Source of the DNA: Candidatus Uhrbacteria bacterium
Lineage (GTDB): Bacteria > Patescibacteriota > Patescibacteriia > 2-12-FULL-60-25
NCBI GenBank assembly: GCA_030649995.1
Contig: JAUSEV010000004.1
Coordinates: 1 to 64,000 of the forward strand
Direction of reading: 5' to 3'
DNA length: 64,000 bases
Below, one piece after another: positions 16,581 to 26,202 of this stretch. Every line of letters starts with the position of its first letter. Within the stretch, counting starts at the first letter, position 1. The position numbers and the translations under genes were made by a program. The notes under the pieces were generated by a model, which did no database searches, had not been told where the DNA came from, and worked only from the letters and a program-made list of their open reading frames with translations.

Positions 16581-17534
16581 ATGACTACCCAAAAAGATTT
16601 TTTTGCCAGAACCTACGGGATCGGCGCCAAAACCGGTCGCGTGATCAGCATCATCTGTGTCTTGATCGCCGTGATCTTGCTCATCAACAAAGATCCGCAA
16701 GCCACGCGCTACTTCATCTATGCCGCGTTTATTTTTCTCATGACTCGACATTATCAGTGGCCCATGATCATCGTGGGGTCGGATGGCGTCTCGATCCTCA
16801 AAAATATCTTCAGCAAAAATTATCTTCTGATTCCGGTCACTGATCTCGCGCAAACAACTTTTGCCGACAAAAAAATCACCTTCTATCCAAGCGGCAACCG
16901 CCCCGTCCCCGTTCCGCGACGCTCCCTCAAGAAAAAAGACTGGGAACCGTTTGTAGAAGCCGTGAAAAACCTACAATCTCCAAGTTCTCCTCCTGTTGAT
17001 ACAGCACCCCCGACTTTATCTTTGTGGAAAAAAATACCGATCCCCTTTCTCCACGAGAGAGTATTCGCATTTTCTCTCCCCATAAACAATCAAGTCTTGG
17101 TCATCGCGCAGGATGAGAGTGAAGAGTTATTTTTTATACAAACTTCTTCCTTACAAATTGAAAACGTAACCGACTCAACCCATGCCATCCGAGACTATCA
17201 GATCGCGCAATACAAAAAAAATACAGAACGTCCGCTTGCGAAGGATGAAGAACAGAAAATCACGATTCAGACCAAAACATTTTCCATCCTCGGCCTCATG
17301 GGCGGAAAACCGATTCTAAAGAATGATCGAGGCGAAGAGCTGCAATTATTTCTCCACCACGGAAAAAACAATCACGAATGTCATTTTTTAGTGCTCAAGA
17401 ATGGTGAAGAGATATTCAAATACTCTTTTCAAGATTTATCCGGAGACTGGACTCACGTCACCTTTAGTTCGAATAGTAAATACATCCTCTTAGGCAATCC
17501 TTACGAATTTTCGATGTTTGAACGTATTGAATAA
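16581..17534 (+). CDS. Membrane protein of unknown function in the Tad locus
   Basis: 317 residues. Two membrane segments near the N-terminus (VISIICVLIAVILLI and YFIYAAFIFLM), then a PH-like stretch (IIVGSDGVSILKNIFSKNYL) and a soluble C-terminal half with beta-rich character. No characterised family recognised. Its position between the pilin and the other tad genes suggests a role in pilus function or regulation. The spacer before it holds TTTCGTA-type degenerate repeats (16541-16575) and no clear ribosome site. Confidence 0.7.
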   Translation: MTTQKDFFARTYGIGAKTGRVISIICVLIAVILLINKDPQATRYFIYAAFIFLMTRHYQWPMIIVGSDGVSILKNIFSKNYLLIPVTDLAQTTFADKKITFYPSGNRPVPVPRRSLKKKDWEPFVEAVKNLQSPSSPPVDTAPPTLSLWKKIPIPFLHERVFAFSLPINNQVLVIAQDESEELFFIQTSSLQIENVTDSTHAIRDYQIAQYKKNTERPLAKDEEQKITIQTKTFSILGLMGGKPILKNDRGEELQLFLHHGKNNHECHFLVLKNGEEIFKYSFQDLSGDWTHVTFSSNSKYILLGNPYEFSMFERIE

Positions 17535-17573
17535 CAAATAAATAAATTCTTTTATTCATTGATCCCCCATTCT

Positions 17574-20066
17574 ATGCCCCGCCTCCATTTTTCCTTTCAT
17601 GGCAGGACGCGATCCGTGCTTACCGTGCGCCTCGCAGCGGCTTCGATACTGGTGCTTCTCGCTTCTTCATTCCTGATTCCGGCGGCCTCGGCTCGGCAGT
17701 TTACTCGACCGAAAGCAATGGTTCAGTCGGCTCAAAAATTCACACCCATTGAGCTACCTTTATGCAGAGTGAGTCAAATAAATCAGTGCAGTGCCAATCA
17801 AACATACCAATCAACGAATCAAACAGGGGGCAGCACGCCGATGATTGGATCGTTCAACGACATCCTGAATCTGGCGGGAACCACATCTAACGGTGCTTCT
17901 TTTTGGCTCAACCAAATAGGCAGAGAAGGATCGGTGACCGTGTATCGAGTGGAGGGAATCATCAATGCGGTGAAGGGACAAACAAATGTAAAACTTGCCA
18001 TTGATCAAAACGGTATGGTGAAAGTGCTCGTCAAAGAAAAAGATCTCTTTCTTAATTTTGGCGATAAGGAGAGAGCATTAACATTCTTTCAACGAAAGCT
18101 CCATCAGGGGATGGAAGAACTGCGTCTAAAATCATTTAACGTTTCTGAAAAGTTTTTAGAAGAAGTGAGAGGATTTGCGGTAACGGAAGCGCAGCATCCT
18201 TTGTTCCCAGATAAACCATTCATCGTAGATGCGACAAAGGCGGCTGATCAATTCGGTTTTCCACCAAAACAAATTCCCGATCTGAAAAAAAATATCATTA
18301 AAGGCAGCGGTAAAGATCTGACCGAGGAGGCATATAAAAGTCTTCAAAAAACCGGTTCCGTTCTCCCCGAAGTCACGCTCGAAGTGAAAAATCCCGGTTT
18401 GATACAAAAAATCGGCGCGTGGATTCAAAAAACGTTTCCAAAGGCCGTGGAGATGGGAGGAAAATTTCTTGGAAGCGCCGGAAAAGTCTTGGCCAAGCTC
18501 GGTCCCCTCTTTGCCGTTGCCGGACTCTTCTTTGGACTCATGGAACTTGGATATAGCGGCGGAAAACTTTTGGAGCTCATGCAACGCGATGGAATTCTCG
18601 GAGCCTTAAGTGAACGCGAAGGACAAATTGATTTATTGCACGTGCTGTCTGGCTTCTTCAACGCCGTTTCCGGTGGAGCCTTTGTTCTTGGAGCGGGCAT
18701 TGCCGCAACAGGCATCGGACTTCCTGTGGCGGCCGTCGTAGAATCGGTCGCGGTGATCTCCATGCTTTTAGGCGTTCTATTTACCGGAGGCGCGCTGGTT
18801 CTGGAAAACTTAGACGCGATCAAAGCTGCGGCGAAAAAAACTTGGGATGTTATGCAATATGGTGCGGCAAAAGCGTATGAAGCTGTTGCGAATTCGGCTC
18901 AAGCCGCGGCTGAATGGGCAAAACAAACAGCGAACGACTTTGTGAATGCGACGCAATCTGCGCTCGAGAAAGCCGGCAAATGGGTGGAGGAAAAAACAAG
19001 ATTCGTGGCCAGTGCCGTTGCGCCGGTTGTTGCGGTATTAAGTAGTGATCTACCCAAGGCTGTTTCAAAAACGGTCGAAACAGCCACGCGCTGGGTGGAA
19101 AAAGAAGTTGAACAGGTCAGAGAGGTCATCGAAAAAGTCACGATGGTCGGCGAGAGGATGATCGAAAAAATCGTGGATGTGGTCAAACAGGTGCCGCGCA
19201 TAATCTATGAGACGGCGACACGCATCGTGGATAAGGTTGTGCCGGTGGTGCGACAGGTCACGGATTATGTGACGACTAAAGTTCAAGAGACCTATCAATA
19301 TGCAACGCGAGTGACGCGCAATGTGACAGAGTGGGTGACGGAACATGCGCAAGAGGCTTATCAAGTTGTCCGTCAGGTGCCGCGACAGATTATGGAATTT
19401 GTCAGAGAAACGGTCGCGGAAACAAAACAGGTGGCGCGCACGGTTTATGACCGCGTGACCAATTATGTCACTCAATGGGTACAGCAAACCGTTCCTGTGG
19501 TTCGACAAGTAGCCCGTACCGTGTGGGACAGAGTCACAAACTGGATACCGCAAACGATCAGAACCGGATGGGGAAGGTTTGTGAGCTGGGTAACGCGGTG
19601 GGTGCCGCAAGTAACCCAGGTAGCTCGCACGGTCTACGACACGGTTACCGATTATGTCACCCGCACCGTGTCGCGCGTTGTGCCGGTGGTGACAAATGTG
19701 GCCCGCACCGTCTATGACACGGTAACAAATTGGGTGACGCGAACCGTGCCGGTTGTCAAAACGGTGTACGACACGGTCGTTGATACCGCCTATCGCTGGG
19801 TGCAAAAACCTGTGCAGATTGTTAAACAAGTCGTTGACACAGTTTGGCGCACGGGTACGCGACTGGTTGATAAAGTAATACCGGTTGTTCGACAGGTCAC
19901 AGACTATGTGACTCAAAAAGTTCAGGAAACCTATCAAGTCGCCAAGACCGTGTATGATACGGTGACGGAAAAAGTGCCACAACTCGTAAAAGAAACGTAT
20001 GAGTATGTGGTGGATGTGCCAAGAAAAATTGTGGAGAAGGTGAAGGTGATGGTGGAGGAGACATAA
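17574..20066 (+). CDS. Large exported protein with amphipathic VARTVYDxVT repeats
   Basis: About 830 residues, not assigned to a known family. A signal peptide (RLAAASILVLLASSFLIPAASA) follows the ATG at 17574; a TTG 15 nt earlier is the alternative start. The first third is globular. Near residues 300-410 there are two or three hydrophobic helices (LFAVAGLFFGLMELGYSGG; GGAFVLGAGIAATGIGLP). From about residue 470 to the end the protein is a series of roughly 22-26-residue repeats built on VARTVYDTVTDYVTRTV and VVRQVTDYV, which would form long amphipathic helices like those in apolipoprotein or LEA-type proteins. It lies inside the Tad locus and may act at the cell surface or membrane. Confidence 0.75.
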   Translation: MPRLHFSFHGRTRSVLTVRLAAASILVLLASSFLIPAASARQFTRPKAMVQSAQKFTPIELPLCRVSQINQCSANQTYQSTNQTGGSTPMIGSFNDILNLAGTTSNGASFWLNQIGREGSVTVYRVEGIINAVKGQTNVKLAIDQNGMVKVLVKEKDLFLNFGDKERALTFFQRKLHQGMEELRLKSFNVSEKFLEEVRGFAVTEAQHPLFPDKPFIVDATKAADQFGFPPKQIPDLKKNIIKGSGKDLTEEAYKSLQKTGSVLPEVTLEVKNPGLIQKIGAWIQKTFPKAVEMGGKFLGSAGKVLAKLGPLFAVAGLFFGLMELGYSGGKLLELMQRDGILGALSEREGQIDLLHVLSGFFNAVSGGAFVLGAGIAATGIGLPVAAVVESVAVISMLLGVLFTGGALVLENLDAIKAAAKKTWDVMQYGAAKAYEAVANSAQAAAEWAKQTANDFVNATQSALEKAGKWVEEKTRFVASAVAPVVAVLSSDLPKAVSKTVETATRWVEKEVEQVREVIEKVTMVGERMIEKIVDVVKQVPRIIYETATRIVDKVVPVVRQVTDYVTTKVQETYQYATRVTRNVTEWVTEHAQEAYQVVRQVPRQIMEFVRETVAETKQVARTVYDRVTNYVTQWVQQTVPVVRQVARTVWDRVTNWIPQTIRTGWGRFVSWVTRWVPQVTQVARTVYDTVTDYVTRTVSRVVPVVTNVARTVYDTVTNWVTRTVPVVKTVYDTVVDTAYRWVQKPVQIVKQVVDTVWRTGTRLVDKVIPVVRQVTDYVTQKVQETYQVAKTVYDTVTEKVPQLVKETYEYVVDVPRKIVEKVKVMVEET

Positions 20067-20079
20067 TTAAAAAGACTGC

Positions 20080-20577
20080 ATGAATCGCCAAACCTATAAA
20101 CGTCGACCTCGAAATATCGAGTCTGTAAAAATCTGGGGATACGATCAACATGGTCAAGCGGTGTTAGAGTTTGCTTTGATCATGCCGATCCTGCTGTTTT
20201 TGTTGTTCGCCATTTTTACCGTTGGTTATTGGATGAACGCGCAACAGATTGTGACGCAAGCCGCGGCACAAGGCGCGAGGCAAGGAGCACTCACGAATGA
20301 TAATGGACAGATTCAAGGAGCTATTGCCGACAACATGAAAGCGATTGATCCGGACATCGATAAGAATCCGCCGGAACCGCGCACGAGCATCCTGATCAAA
20401 CCAGCAGCTCAAGGCGATCCGGGTCGAAAGCGAGGCAATAAGCTCACCATCACCGTGATGTATGAGATGCCGTTTTTTTTCGAATCCTTGTCGGAAAAAT
20501 TTAAAACCGTCAACGCGACCATTATCAGTCAAATCGAATGTGATCCCGAACCGGGTAAAGATGTATGTCCGCCATAG
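20080..20577 (+). CDS. TadE-like pilus assembly protein
   Basis: 165-residue pseudopilin-like protein. After about 25 residues it shows the TadE signature G-QAVLEFALIMPILLFLLFA, with prepilin-peptidase cleavage expected after Gly, then a soluble domain. It overlaps the next gene by 13 nt. Minor pilins of this kind are needed for Tad pilus assembly. Confidence 0.88.
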   Translation: MNRQTYKRRPRNIESVKIWGYDQHGQAVLEFALIMPILLFLLFAIFTVGYWMNAQQIVTQAAAQGARQGALTNDNGQIQGAIADNMKAIDPDIDKNPPEPRTSILIKPAAQGDPGRKRGNKLTITVMYEMPFFFESLSEKFKTVNATIISQIECDPEPGKDVCPP

Positions 20578-21125
20578 GGAAGAAGCAGGAATCAAGAATC
20601 AGGAATTTAGAAGCTGGCTCCGCCCTTCTGTTTGTCGTCGTTGTGTTGATGGCTTTTCTTACGATGACGGCTTTTTTGCTGGATCGCGCGAGCGGCCTCA
20701 TGATTCGCAATCATCTTCAAGCCATGGCAGACAGTGGCGCGAATGCCGGCATGGTCGCGCTATCTGACTTGATGGTGGAAAAAGCCGAGGCGAGGGAACC
20801 AAACGCGCCGGATGATACCGATCCGCGCAGCGTATTGACAGATGAAGACAGACAGGCGATGCTCGTGGAAGGAGAGCCTCGTGTGAAGCAAGCGGTGACG
20901 GATTACGTCGAAAAAAACCGCGTTTTGTACAACATCACGCTCGACAGCGTGGACATACAATATCCGATGCAACAACAAATAGATTGCGGATCATCGGATA
21001 AACAAACCGCCAATCTGCGCGTGACCGTCAAATACACGCATCCGATCCTGTTTGAAAAAATTTTGGATGGCAAAAATACCCTTCTGACCGCCGCTTCTTG
21101 GCAAACGATGAATCTATGTCGATAA
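20565..21125 (+). CDS. TadE/TadG-like minor pilin with repeat-encoded N-terminus
   Basis: 186 residues. It has the TadG-type hydrophobic N-terminal helix (EAGSALLFVVVVLMAFLTM) and a soluble region with a Cys near the end (MNLCR). Residues 5-16 (GKKQESRIRNLE) are encoded by GGAATCA-type degenerate tandem units, the same repeat style that interrupts nusA, so a spacer seems to have been absorbed into the coding sequence upstream of the helix. Overlaps the TadE-like gene. Confidence 0.85.
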   Translation: MSAIGKKQESRIRNLEAGSALLFVVVVLMAFLTMTAFLLDRASGLMIRNHLQAMADSGANAGMVALSDLMVEKAEAREPNAPDDTDPRSVLTDEDRQAMLVEGEPRVKQAVTDYVEKNRVLYNITLDSVDIQYPMQQQIDCGSSDKQTANLRVTVKYTHPILFEKILDGKNTLLTAASWQTMNLCR

Positions 21126-21180
21126 AATAGATAATAGATAATAGAAATAAGAGATAAGAAATAAGAGATAAGAGAAATAC
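21122..21180. repeat. GATAAGA/GATAATA tandem repeat spacer
   Basis: Degenerate 7-10-nt units (GATAATA, then AGATAAGA, AAATAAGAG) fill the gap between the TadG-like and cpaB genes. A sister array of GATAAGA units is at 24890-24914, in front of the prepilin peptidase gene. Confidence 0.8.
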
Positions 21181-21184
21181 CTGT

Positions 21185-21859
21185 ATGCTGAAATTACTTT
21201 TCTCACCAAAAATTCAATTGTTGATCTCCCTTGTCCTCGCGATCGCCGCTTTTGTGGTTTTTGGATATTGGGCGATCAGTTTGGCTGACGCTTCAGAGCA
21301 AGTCACGGTCGTGGCCGCGGCAAAAGATCTTTCCGCACCGGCCATCCTCACCGCCGAAGATTTAAAATTGATTCGCATTCGCCGCGATTCGGTGCCAAAA
21401 AACGCTGTCGCGGATTTACCCAAAGCGGTTGGACTCACCCTCACTCATACCGTCTCTCTCAATCAAATTTTGACGTTAAACGAACTGGTCGCAAAACTCA
21501 ATCCCGATCTTGCCGGTCTCACCGTTCCCGGCGATCTCAAAGGATTTACGCTTACGAACGCCTGGCTCGCTTCTCCGCTTCCAAAAATAAAAAAAGATGA
21601 CACGCTGATGATTATCATCAGCACCCCGGGAAGAGATGGTAATCGCAACACCGGAATTTTGGCGCAACGCGTACCGGTTCTCGCGACCGTGAGCGCGTCC
21701 GATGGAAGCGTGCAACAGGTTCTTTTGGGACTTGACGTACCAACCTCGATTCAACTCCTCCAAGCGCGAGTCAATAACTTTTTCATCCAAGTCTTGATCG
21801 ACGGTCTCGCCCCGCCATTATATCCAGTCCCCACAAGTACCCCACCCACAGATGACTAG
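21185..21859 (+). CDS. cpaB: Flp pilus assembly protein CpaB (SAF domain)
   Basis: 224 residues. A single N-terminal helix (LLISLVLAIAAFVVFGYWAI) is followed by an SAF domain (VVAAKDLSAPAILTAEDLKL) and an RcpC/CpaB-like region. CpaB normally links the platform to the outer-membrane secretin; no secretin gene is present here, which fits a cell without an outer membrane. Its function here is presumably pilus assembly at a single membrane. Ends in a Pro/Thr tail. Confidence 0.85.
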   Translation: MLKLLFSPKIQLLISLVLAIAAFVVFGYWAISLADASEQVTVVAAAKDLSAPAILTAEDLKLIRIRRDSVPKNAVADLPKAVGLTLTHTVSLNQILTLNELVAKLNPDLAGLTVPGDLKGFTLTNAWLASPLPKIKKDDTLMIIISTPGRDGNRNTGILAQRVPVLATVSASDGSVQQVLLGLDVPTSIQLLQARVNNFFIQVLIDGLAPPLYPVPTSTPPTDD

Positions 21860-21896
21860 TTACTAGTTACTAGTTACTGATTACTAGCCCCTAACG
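21856..21896. repeat. CTAGTTA tandem repeat spacer
   Basis: Three CTAGTTA units and the 18-mer CTAGTTACTGATTACTAG, which recurs exactly in the long inverted repeat at 62721-62824. It fills the gap between cpaB and cpaF. Confidence 0.8.
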
Positions 21897-21899
21897 ATT

Positions 21900-23099
21900 A
21901 TGTCTCTTGCTCGCGCCGTTAACGATCTCCATCGCGCTCTCATCCAACATCTGGAATTGTCCGGGGAAACCGGTTTGAATGAGGCGCGACTTTCCACTTT
22001 GGCCGATCAGTTGATTCGCGAACAACCATTGGGGATGCCGGTGACGGAAGTCGAGAATTTGATCAAAAGCGTGGTTCATCGCATGATCGGCTGGGGCCCC
22101 CTCACTCCCCTGCTGCAAGACGCGAGTGTGACGGAAATCATGGTGAACGGCACGCACAGTTTATACGTGGAACGAGGAGGAAAACTCGAATCTTTGCCCA
22201 ACGAATTTTTTGATGATGAAGAAATTTTACAGGTCATCAATCGCATGGTGAGCCAGGTTGGCCGACGTATTGATGCGGCAAGTCCTCTGGTTGACGCGCG
22301 TCTGCCGGACGGCTCGCGGATCAATGCGATTATCGCTCCCCTTTCTCTCTCCGGACCGGTGCTGACGATTAGGCGTTTCCCGGAAAAACCTTTGTCACTG
22401 GATGATTTGATACGGCAAGAAACATTGAGCCGTAACATGGCGGATTTTTTGCGAGCGGCGATCGAGGCGCGTTTGAATATCGTCATATCCGGCGGTGCTG
22501 GCAGTGGAAAAACCACGACGTTGAACGCGCTCGCGAGCTGCATTCCATCGACCGAGCGACTGATCACCATCGAGGACGCAGCGGAAATGCGGATCACGCA
22601 TCCGCATTTGGTCGCCCTGGAATCGCGTCCACCAAACATCGAAGGCAAAGGAGAAATTCCCTTGCGACTGCTTTTGAAAAACGCGCTGCGCATGCGACCC
22701 GATCGCATTCTGGTCGGCGAAATCCGCGGTGCCGAAGCACTCGACATGTTGCAAGCCATGAACACCGGACACCGGGGTTCGCTCACCACGGTACACGCCA
22801 ACGCGCCGCTTGAATCTCTCTTACGCATCGAAACCATGACGCTCATGGCCGATGTGGAACTTCCTCTGGCGGCGGTACGCGAACAGGTACGGCAGGCTAT
22901 CCACCTTGTCTTGCAACAGGAACGTCTCAAAGATGGTCGTCGAAAAATCGTGGCCATTCATGCTCTCAACAACGACCGAGATCCGAGCGTCGAGACCTAC
23001 AAGCTCGAACCTCTTTTTATCTACGATAAAACCGAACGCGCTTTTCAAGCGCAAGGAACGCTTCCACCGGCGCAAAAAAAATTGTTCGAGGAAAGGTAA
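21900..23099 (+). CDS. cpaF: Tad secretion ATPase CpaF/TadA
   Basis: Hexameric type II/IV secretion ATPase that powers Tad pilus extension and retraction. 399 residues, normal. N-terminal helical domain, then SVTEIMVNG, Walker A GGAGSGKTTTLNAL near residue 199, the ASP box LITIEDAAEMRI, Walker B region RPDRILVGEIRGAEALDM and the His box GHRGSLTTVHAN. Next in order are tadB and tadC, 6-7 nt apart, so this is one operon. Confidence 0.96.
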   Translation: MSLARAVNDLHRALIQHLELSGETGLNEARLSTLADQLIREQPLGMPVTEVENLIKSVVHRMIGWGPLTPLLQDASVTEIMVNGTHSLYVERGGKLESLPNEFFDDEEILQVINRMVSQVGRRIDAASPLVDARLPDGSRINAIIAPLSLSGPVLTIRRFPEKPLSLDDLIRQETLSRNMADFLRAAIEARLNIVISGGAGSGKTTTLNALASCIPSTERLITIEDAAEMRITHPHLVALESRPPNIEGKGEIPLRLLLKNALRMRPDRILVGEIRGAEALDMLQAMNTGHRGSLTTVHANAPLESLLRIETMTLMADVELPLAAVREQVRQAIHLVLQQERLKDGRRKIVAIHALNNDRDPSVETYKLEPLFIYDKTERAFQAQGTLPPAQKKLFEER

Positions 23100-23105
23100 A
23101 TTCCT

Positions 23106-24032
23106 ATGGACTCGAGCGCTTCTCTACTTCTTCAGATACTTCTGATCGCGACGATTTTTGCCCTCGTCGCGTATCTGCTGTGGCAATCGCTGATTCTTTG
23201 GTGGCGAGAACGACGAGCAAGCCCGACAGATCCAAACGATCCACGAGGAGCGGCGCTCCGAGGACCCTCTCACGATCGTACCTGGCCGCAACTCAAAGAA
23301 CAGACGCCAAGGAGCTGGGAGAGTTTTTTGGACTGGTCCGGTCTCCCAAAATCCTTCATTCGAAAAACGATCTTCATCCTCTCCATCTTTCTCTTCGTCG
23401 CTCTCATCTTCCAAGTTTTTCGTCTCTTTCTTTTGCTCTTGATGCTGATGGTTTTTTTGATCGGCATGGTCATCTGGAAAGCGAATGCCCGACGAAAAAA
23501 ATTCACCGAGCAGCTGCCGGATGCCCTGGATGCTCTCGTGCAGGGGTTACGCGCCGGATATGCCCTACCTCACGCGCTCGCCATGGTGGAACGCGAAACT
23601 CGCGAACCATCATCATTGGTTTTTGGCTCTTTGGCGCGCGCGCAAGAATATCGCCTCAATTTTGGACAGGCGGTAAAGATGATTGACGGACAACTGAATG
23701 TACCCGGATGGGCACTTGTCACCGAAGCGCTCCACATGCAAAATCGCGTAGGCGGCAACATGATCCCTGTGCTCACAAAAATTGCCGAAGGTCTACGCGA
23801 CCGTTCACGAATTGAACAGGAAATCCATACAGCCACGGCTTCCGGAAAATTTTCCGGCTTGATTATTTCCGCGCTCGCCCCCCTTTCCTTCTTGCTGTTT
23901 TATTTTCTCTCGCCTACGTACGTGGACATCCTCATCCATTCAACGCTTGGTATTGCGCTACTTTCCCTGGCCGCTGTTTTAGAAGTCATCGGCTTTTTGT
24001 TTATTTGGAGCATTGTGTCTTTGGATTATTAA
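23106..24032 (+). CDS. tadB: Tad inner-membrane platform protein TadB
   Basis: GspF-like type II secretion system F-domain protein, 308 residues. Hydrophobic segments at the N-terminus, around residue 100 (FILSIFLFVALIFQVF) and at the C-terminus, with the cytoplasmic F domain between (EQLPDALDALVQGLRAG, GGNMIPVLTKIAEGLRDR). Forms the platform with TadC on which CpaF acts. Confidence 0.93.
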   Translation: MDSSASLLLQILLIATIFALVAYLLWQSLILWWRERRASPTDPNDPRGAALRGPSHDRTWPQLKEQTPRSWESFLDWSGLPKSFIRKTIFILSIFLFVALIFQVFRLFLLLLMLMVFLIGMVIWKANARRKKFTEQLPDALDALVQGLRAGYALPHALAMVERETREPSSLVFGSLARAQEYRLNFGQAVKMIDGQLNVPGWALVTEALHMQNRVGGNMIPVLTKIAEGLRDRSRIEQEIHTATASGKFSGLIISALAPLSFLLFYFLSPTYVDILIHSTLGIALLSLAAVLEVIGFLFIWSIVSLDY

Positions 24033-24038
24033 CGCCCT

Positions 24039-24884
24039 ATGTTTCTCTCTCTGTTTCTATTGCCATTGATCGCTTCGCTGCTTTTGGCGATCGCCGTGTT
24101 TTGTGTGGCGCGATATACGACTGTTCTTCTCGCGGTCCATCATCCTTTCTCTTTTTGGCCTCGACTGGATGCGCTGCCGGTTTATCCTCTTTTCATTCGA
24201 TTCGGTCAAGAACACCGTCTCTCTACCCTCCTCGAAACCGCCGGATTACCACCTGACTGGAAAACACAACGCTTTCTCATCCTCAAACAATTGACCGTGA
24301 TAATCATCGTGCTGATTTTAGGATATGCGGTTTGGACAAGCGCGGCTTGGAACCGACTGATGCTTCCGGCGATCATCCTCCTTGCTATTTCTTGGCTGTG
24401 GCCCGAATTGTATTTAAAGCGTCGCGTGGTGTTCCGTAAAAGACAGGCGTTAAAAACGCTGGGATCTGTGATTGATCTTTTGCGCTTACAGGTCGAATCC
24501 GGATCAAACCTGGAATCCGCCATTCGCCATTTGGCGGAGGGTCGCCAAGATTTGTGGGGCTATGAACTTTCTCGAACCATGTTCTTGCTCGATCGCGGCG
24601 TGGCTTTTGATGAAGCTTTGGATGCGTTGACTCGAAGATTTGGCATGGATGATGTGAATCGGTTGGTGCTGGCGATCAAACAATCCAAACTTTTGGGCGC
24701 GTCTCTATCCGACACGTTGACGATCCAAAGCGACATGCTACGCACCCGCCGCCGCCAGCAGGCAGAAGAAAAAGCGCGACTCGCCTCGGTCAAAATCGCG
24801 CTCCCACTCGTCTTCTTTATTTTCCCCGCGCTGCTCATCATCTATCTTGCTCCGGCGGTGCTGCATATATTGCAATCGTTTTAG
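24039..24884 (+). CDS. tadC: Tad inner-membrane platform protein TadC
   Basis: Second GspF-like platform protein, 281 residues. Two N-terminal hydrophobic regions, the F domain (TLGSVIDLLRLQVESGSNLE and SKLLGASLSDTLTIQSDMLR) and a C-terminal helix (ALPLVFFIFPALLIIYLAP). Starts 6 nt after tadB. Confidence 0.93.
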   Translation: MFLSLFLLPLIASLLLAIAVFCVARYTTVLLAVHHPFSFWPRLDALPVYPLFIRFGQEHRLSTLLETAGLPPDWKTQRFLILKQLTVIIIVLILGYAVWTSAAWNRLMLPAIILLAISWLWPELYLKRRVVFRKRQALKTLGSVIDLLRLQVESGSNLESAIRHLAEGRQDLWGYELSRTMFLLDRGVAFDEALDALTRRFGMDDVNRLVLAIKQSKLLGASLSDTLTIQSDMLRTRRRQQAEEKARLASVKIALPLVFFIFPALLIIYLAPAVLHILQSF

Positions 24885-24914
24885 CGACGAGATAAGAGAT
24901 AAGAGATAAGAGAT

Positions 24915-25367
24915 ATGAATTATGAAATATCAAACTTGATACTGACACTCCTCCTTTTCGCGGCGGTTATTTTTGATATTCGTCGTCATCGCATTCCAAA
25001 TGTGTTGACGTTTGGTGGGATGGTGGTCGGTTTAATTTTGAATTTTGAACAGGGTTTGATCGGACTCGCGGTCGCGACAATCATCGCCGGAATTTTTTGG
25101 AACATGCGCGCCATTGGCGGCGGGGATCATAAATTGTTGATGGCCGTCGGCGCGTTCGTTGGATATCCGATGATTGTACGCGTGCTGATCGTGGTTGCCC
25201 TCGCCGGCGGCGTGCAAGCCATCATCTGGACGGTCGTTTATCGAATACGATCGACCACCCCTATTTCCTGGTGCCAAACCTTAAAACAAACCGCCATGCC
25301 ATACAGCCTAGCTATTGCCGCGGGAACCTTCTTGACGCTACTCTTGACCCAAGGCTCAACCTTTTAA
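24915..25367 (+). CDS. Prepilin peptidase (A24 family, TadV/CpaA)
   Basis: Membrane aspartic protease that removes the leader from Flp and TadE-like prepilins. 150 residues, the short form without the methyltransferase domain. The first catalytic Asp is in FDIRRHRIPN and the second in GGGDHKLLMAVG, with hydrophobic helices between and after. It ends tail-to-tail with the BtpA-like gene with a 4-nt overlap. GATAAGA tandem units lie directly upstream. Confidence 0.9.
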   Translation: MNYEISNLILTLLLFAAVIFDIRRHRIPNVLTFGGMVVGLILNFEQGLIGLAVATIIAGIFWNMRAIGGGDHKLLMAVGAFVGYPMIVRVLIVVALAGGVQAIIWTVVYRIRSTTPISWCQTLKQTAMPYSLAIAAGTFLTLLLTQGSTF

Positions 25368-26200
25368 TAAATTGCACGCATGAATTTTTTTATTTTTTCC
25401 AAATCAAGTCTACGTTCTGCTTCAACGATATTCGGACCTTGGCGAGTTGAAAAATCAATATCTCGTTCTTTGAACGCCGTTCCCACGATACAGCCGTCAA
25501 TAAAAGGCAAAAACGATTCGACGTTTTCCGCGGTCATGCCGCTTCCGGTTAAAATTGGCATGTGCGCGCCAACCGTTTTTCGAGCCAGCTTGCACTGCTC
25601 CGGACTTGGAGGATCTCCCGTCCATTGTCCGGTGATGATAATGGCGTCGGCTCCGGCCTCAACCGCGGCTCGCGTCGACTCCTCAAAGGGGCGTGGTTGA
25701 ATCAACTCGGCATGTTTGACGTGCACATCGGCGAGTAGCAAAATTTCCGTTGCGTCAAGTTCACGACGCGCCTCCAGCACTTTTTTTGGCTCGGCCATAA
25801 AGCGACCGTAGGTTGTCAGAACAGAATCTACAAACACCGGTACGCGCACCATAACGCCGCCAAATTTTTTGCACATTCTGAATCCGAACGCATAATCATT
25901 CCATAAGGCCGAGATGCCCCACGGCACACGCGTTTTAGGTGTCAGCGCTTCGAGTAATACTTCAAAATGAAGCGCCACCTGCTTAGGCAAAGCAGCGAAT
26001 TTTGGTGTGTCAAAATTATTTTCAAACAAGACTGCGTCAACGCCTCCTTCCTGCAGGGTGCGTAAATCCTCCATTGCACGGTCAAGCACCAGCTGTTTGT
26101 CACCCTCAAAACCATCACTTCCCTCGAGCGCGGAAAAATGCACCATGCCGATCACGATCGGTTTTTTTCTATCAGAAATAAAAGACACGGAATCCATCAT
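25364..26200 (-). CDS. BtpA/SgcQ family TIM-barrel protein
   Basis: 278 residues. The family features GMVHFSALEG at the N-terminus, VDAVLFEN, LLADVHVKHA and GADAIIITGQWTG, followed by GSGMTAENV, are consistent with a (beta-alpha)8 barrel of the BtpA group. BtpA affects photosystem I stability in cyanobacteria, but homologues are widespread in non-photosynthetic organisms and their reaction is not established. A role in nucleotide or sugar metabolism is possible, given the TrpD-like gene upstream on the same strand. Confidence 0.82.
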   Translation of the reverse strand: MMDSVSFISDRKKPIVIGMVHFSALEGSDGFEGDKQLVLDRAMEDLRTLQEGGVDAVLFENNFDTPKFAALPKQVALHFEVLLEALTPKTRVPWGISALWNDYAFGFRMCKKFGGVMVRVPVFVDSVLTTYGRFMAEPKKVLEARRELDATEILLLADVHVKHAELIQPRPFEESTRAAVEAGADAIIITGQWTGDPPSPEQCKLARKTVGAHMPILTGSGMTAENVESFLPFIDGCIVGTAFKERDIDFSTRQGPNIVEAERRLDLEKIKKFMRAIY

Positions 26201-26202
26201 AC

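Noticed and set aside
19065-19982. Minus-strand frame of 305 codons opposite the amphipathic repeats
   Set aside because: It arises because the repeats on the plus strand lack stops in antisense; the signal peptide and pilus context support the plus strand.
22076-22957. Minus-strand frame of 293 codons opposite cpaF
   Set aside because: Shadow of a certain gene (CpaF motifs intact).
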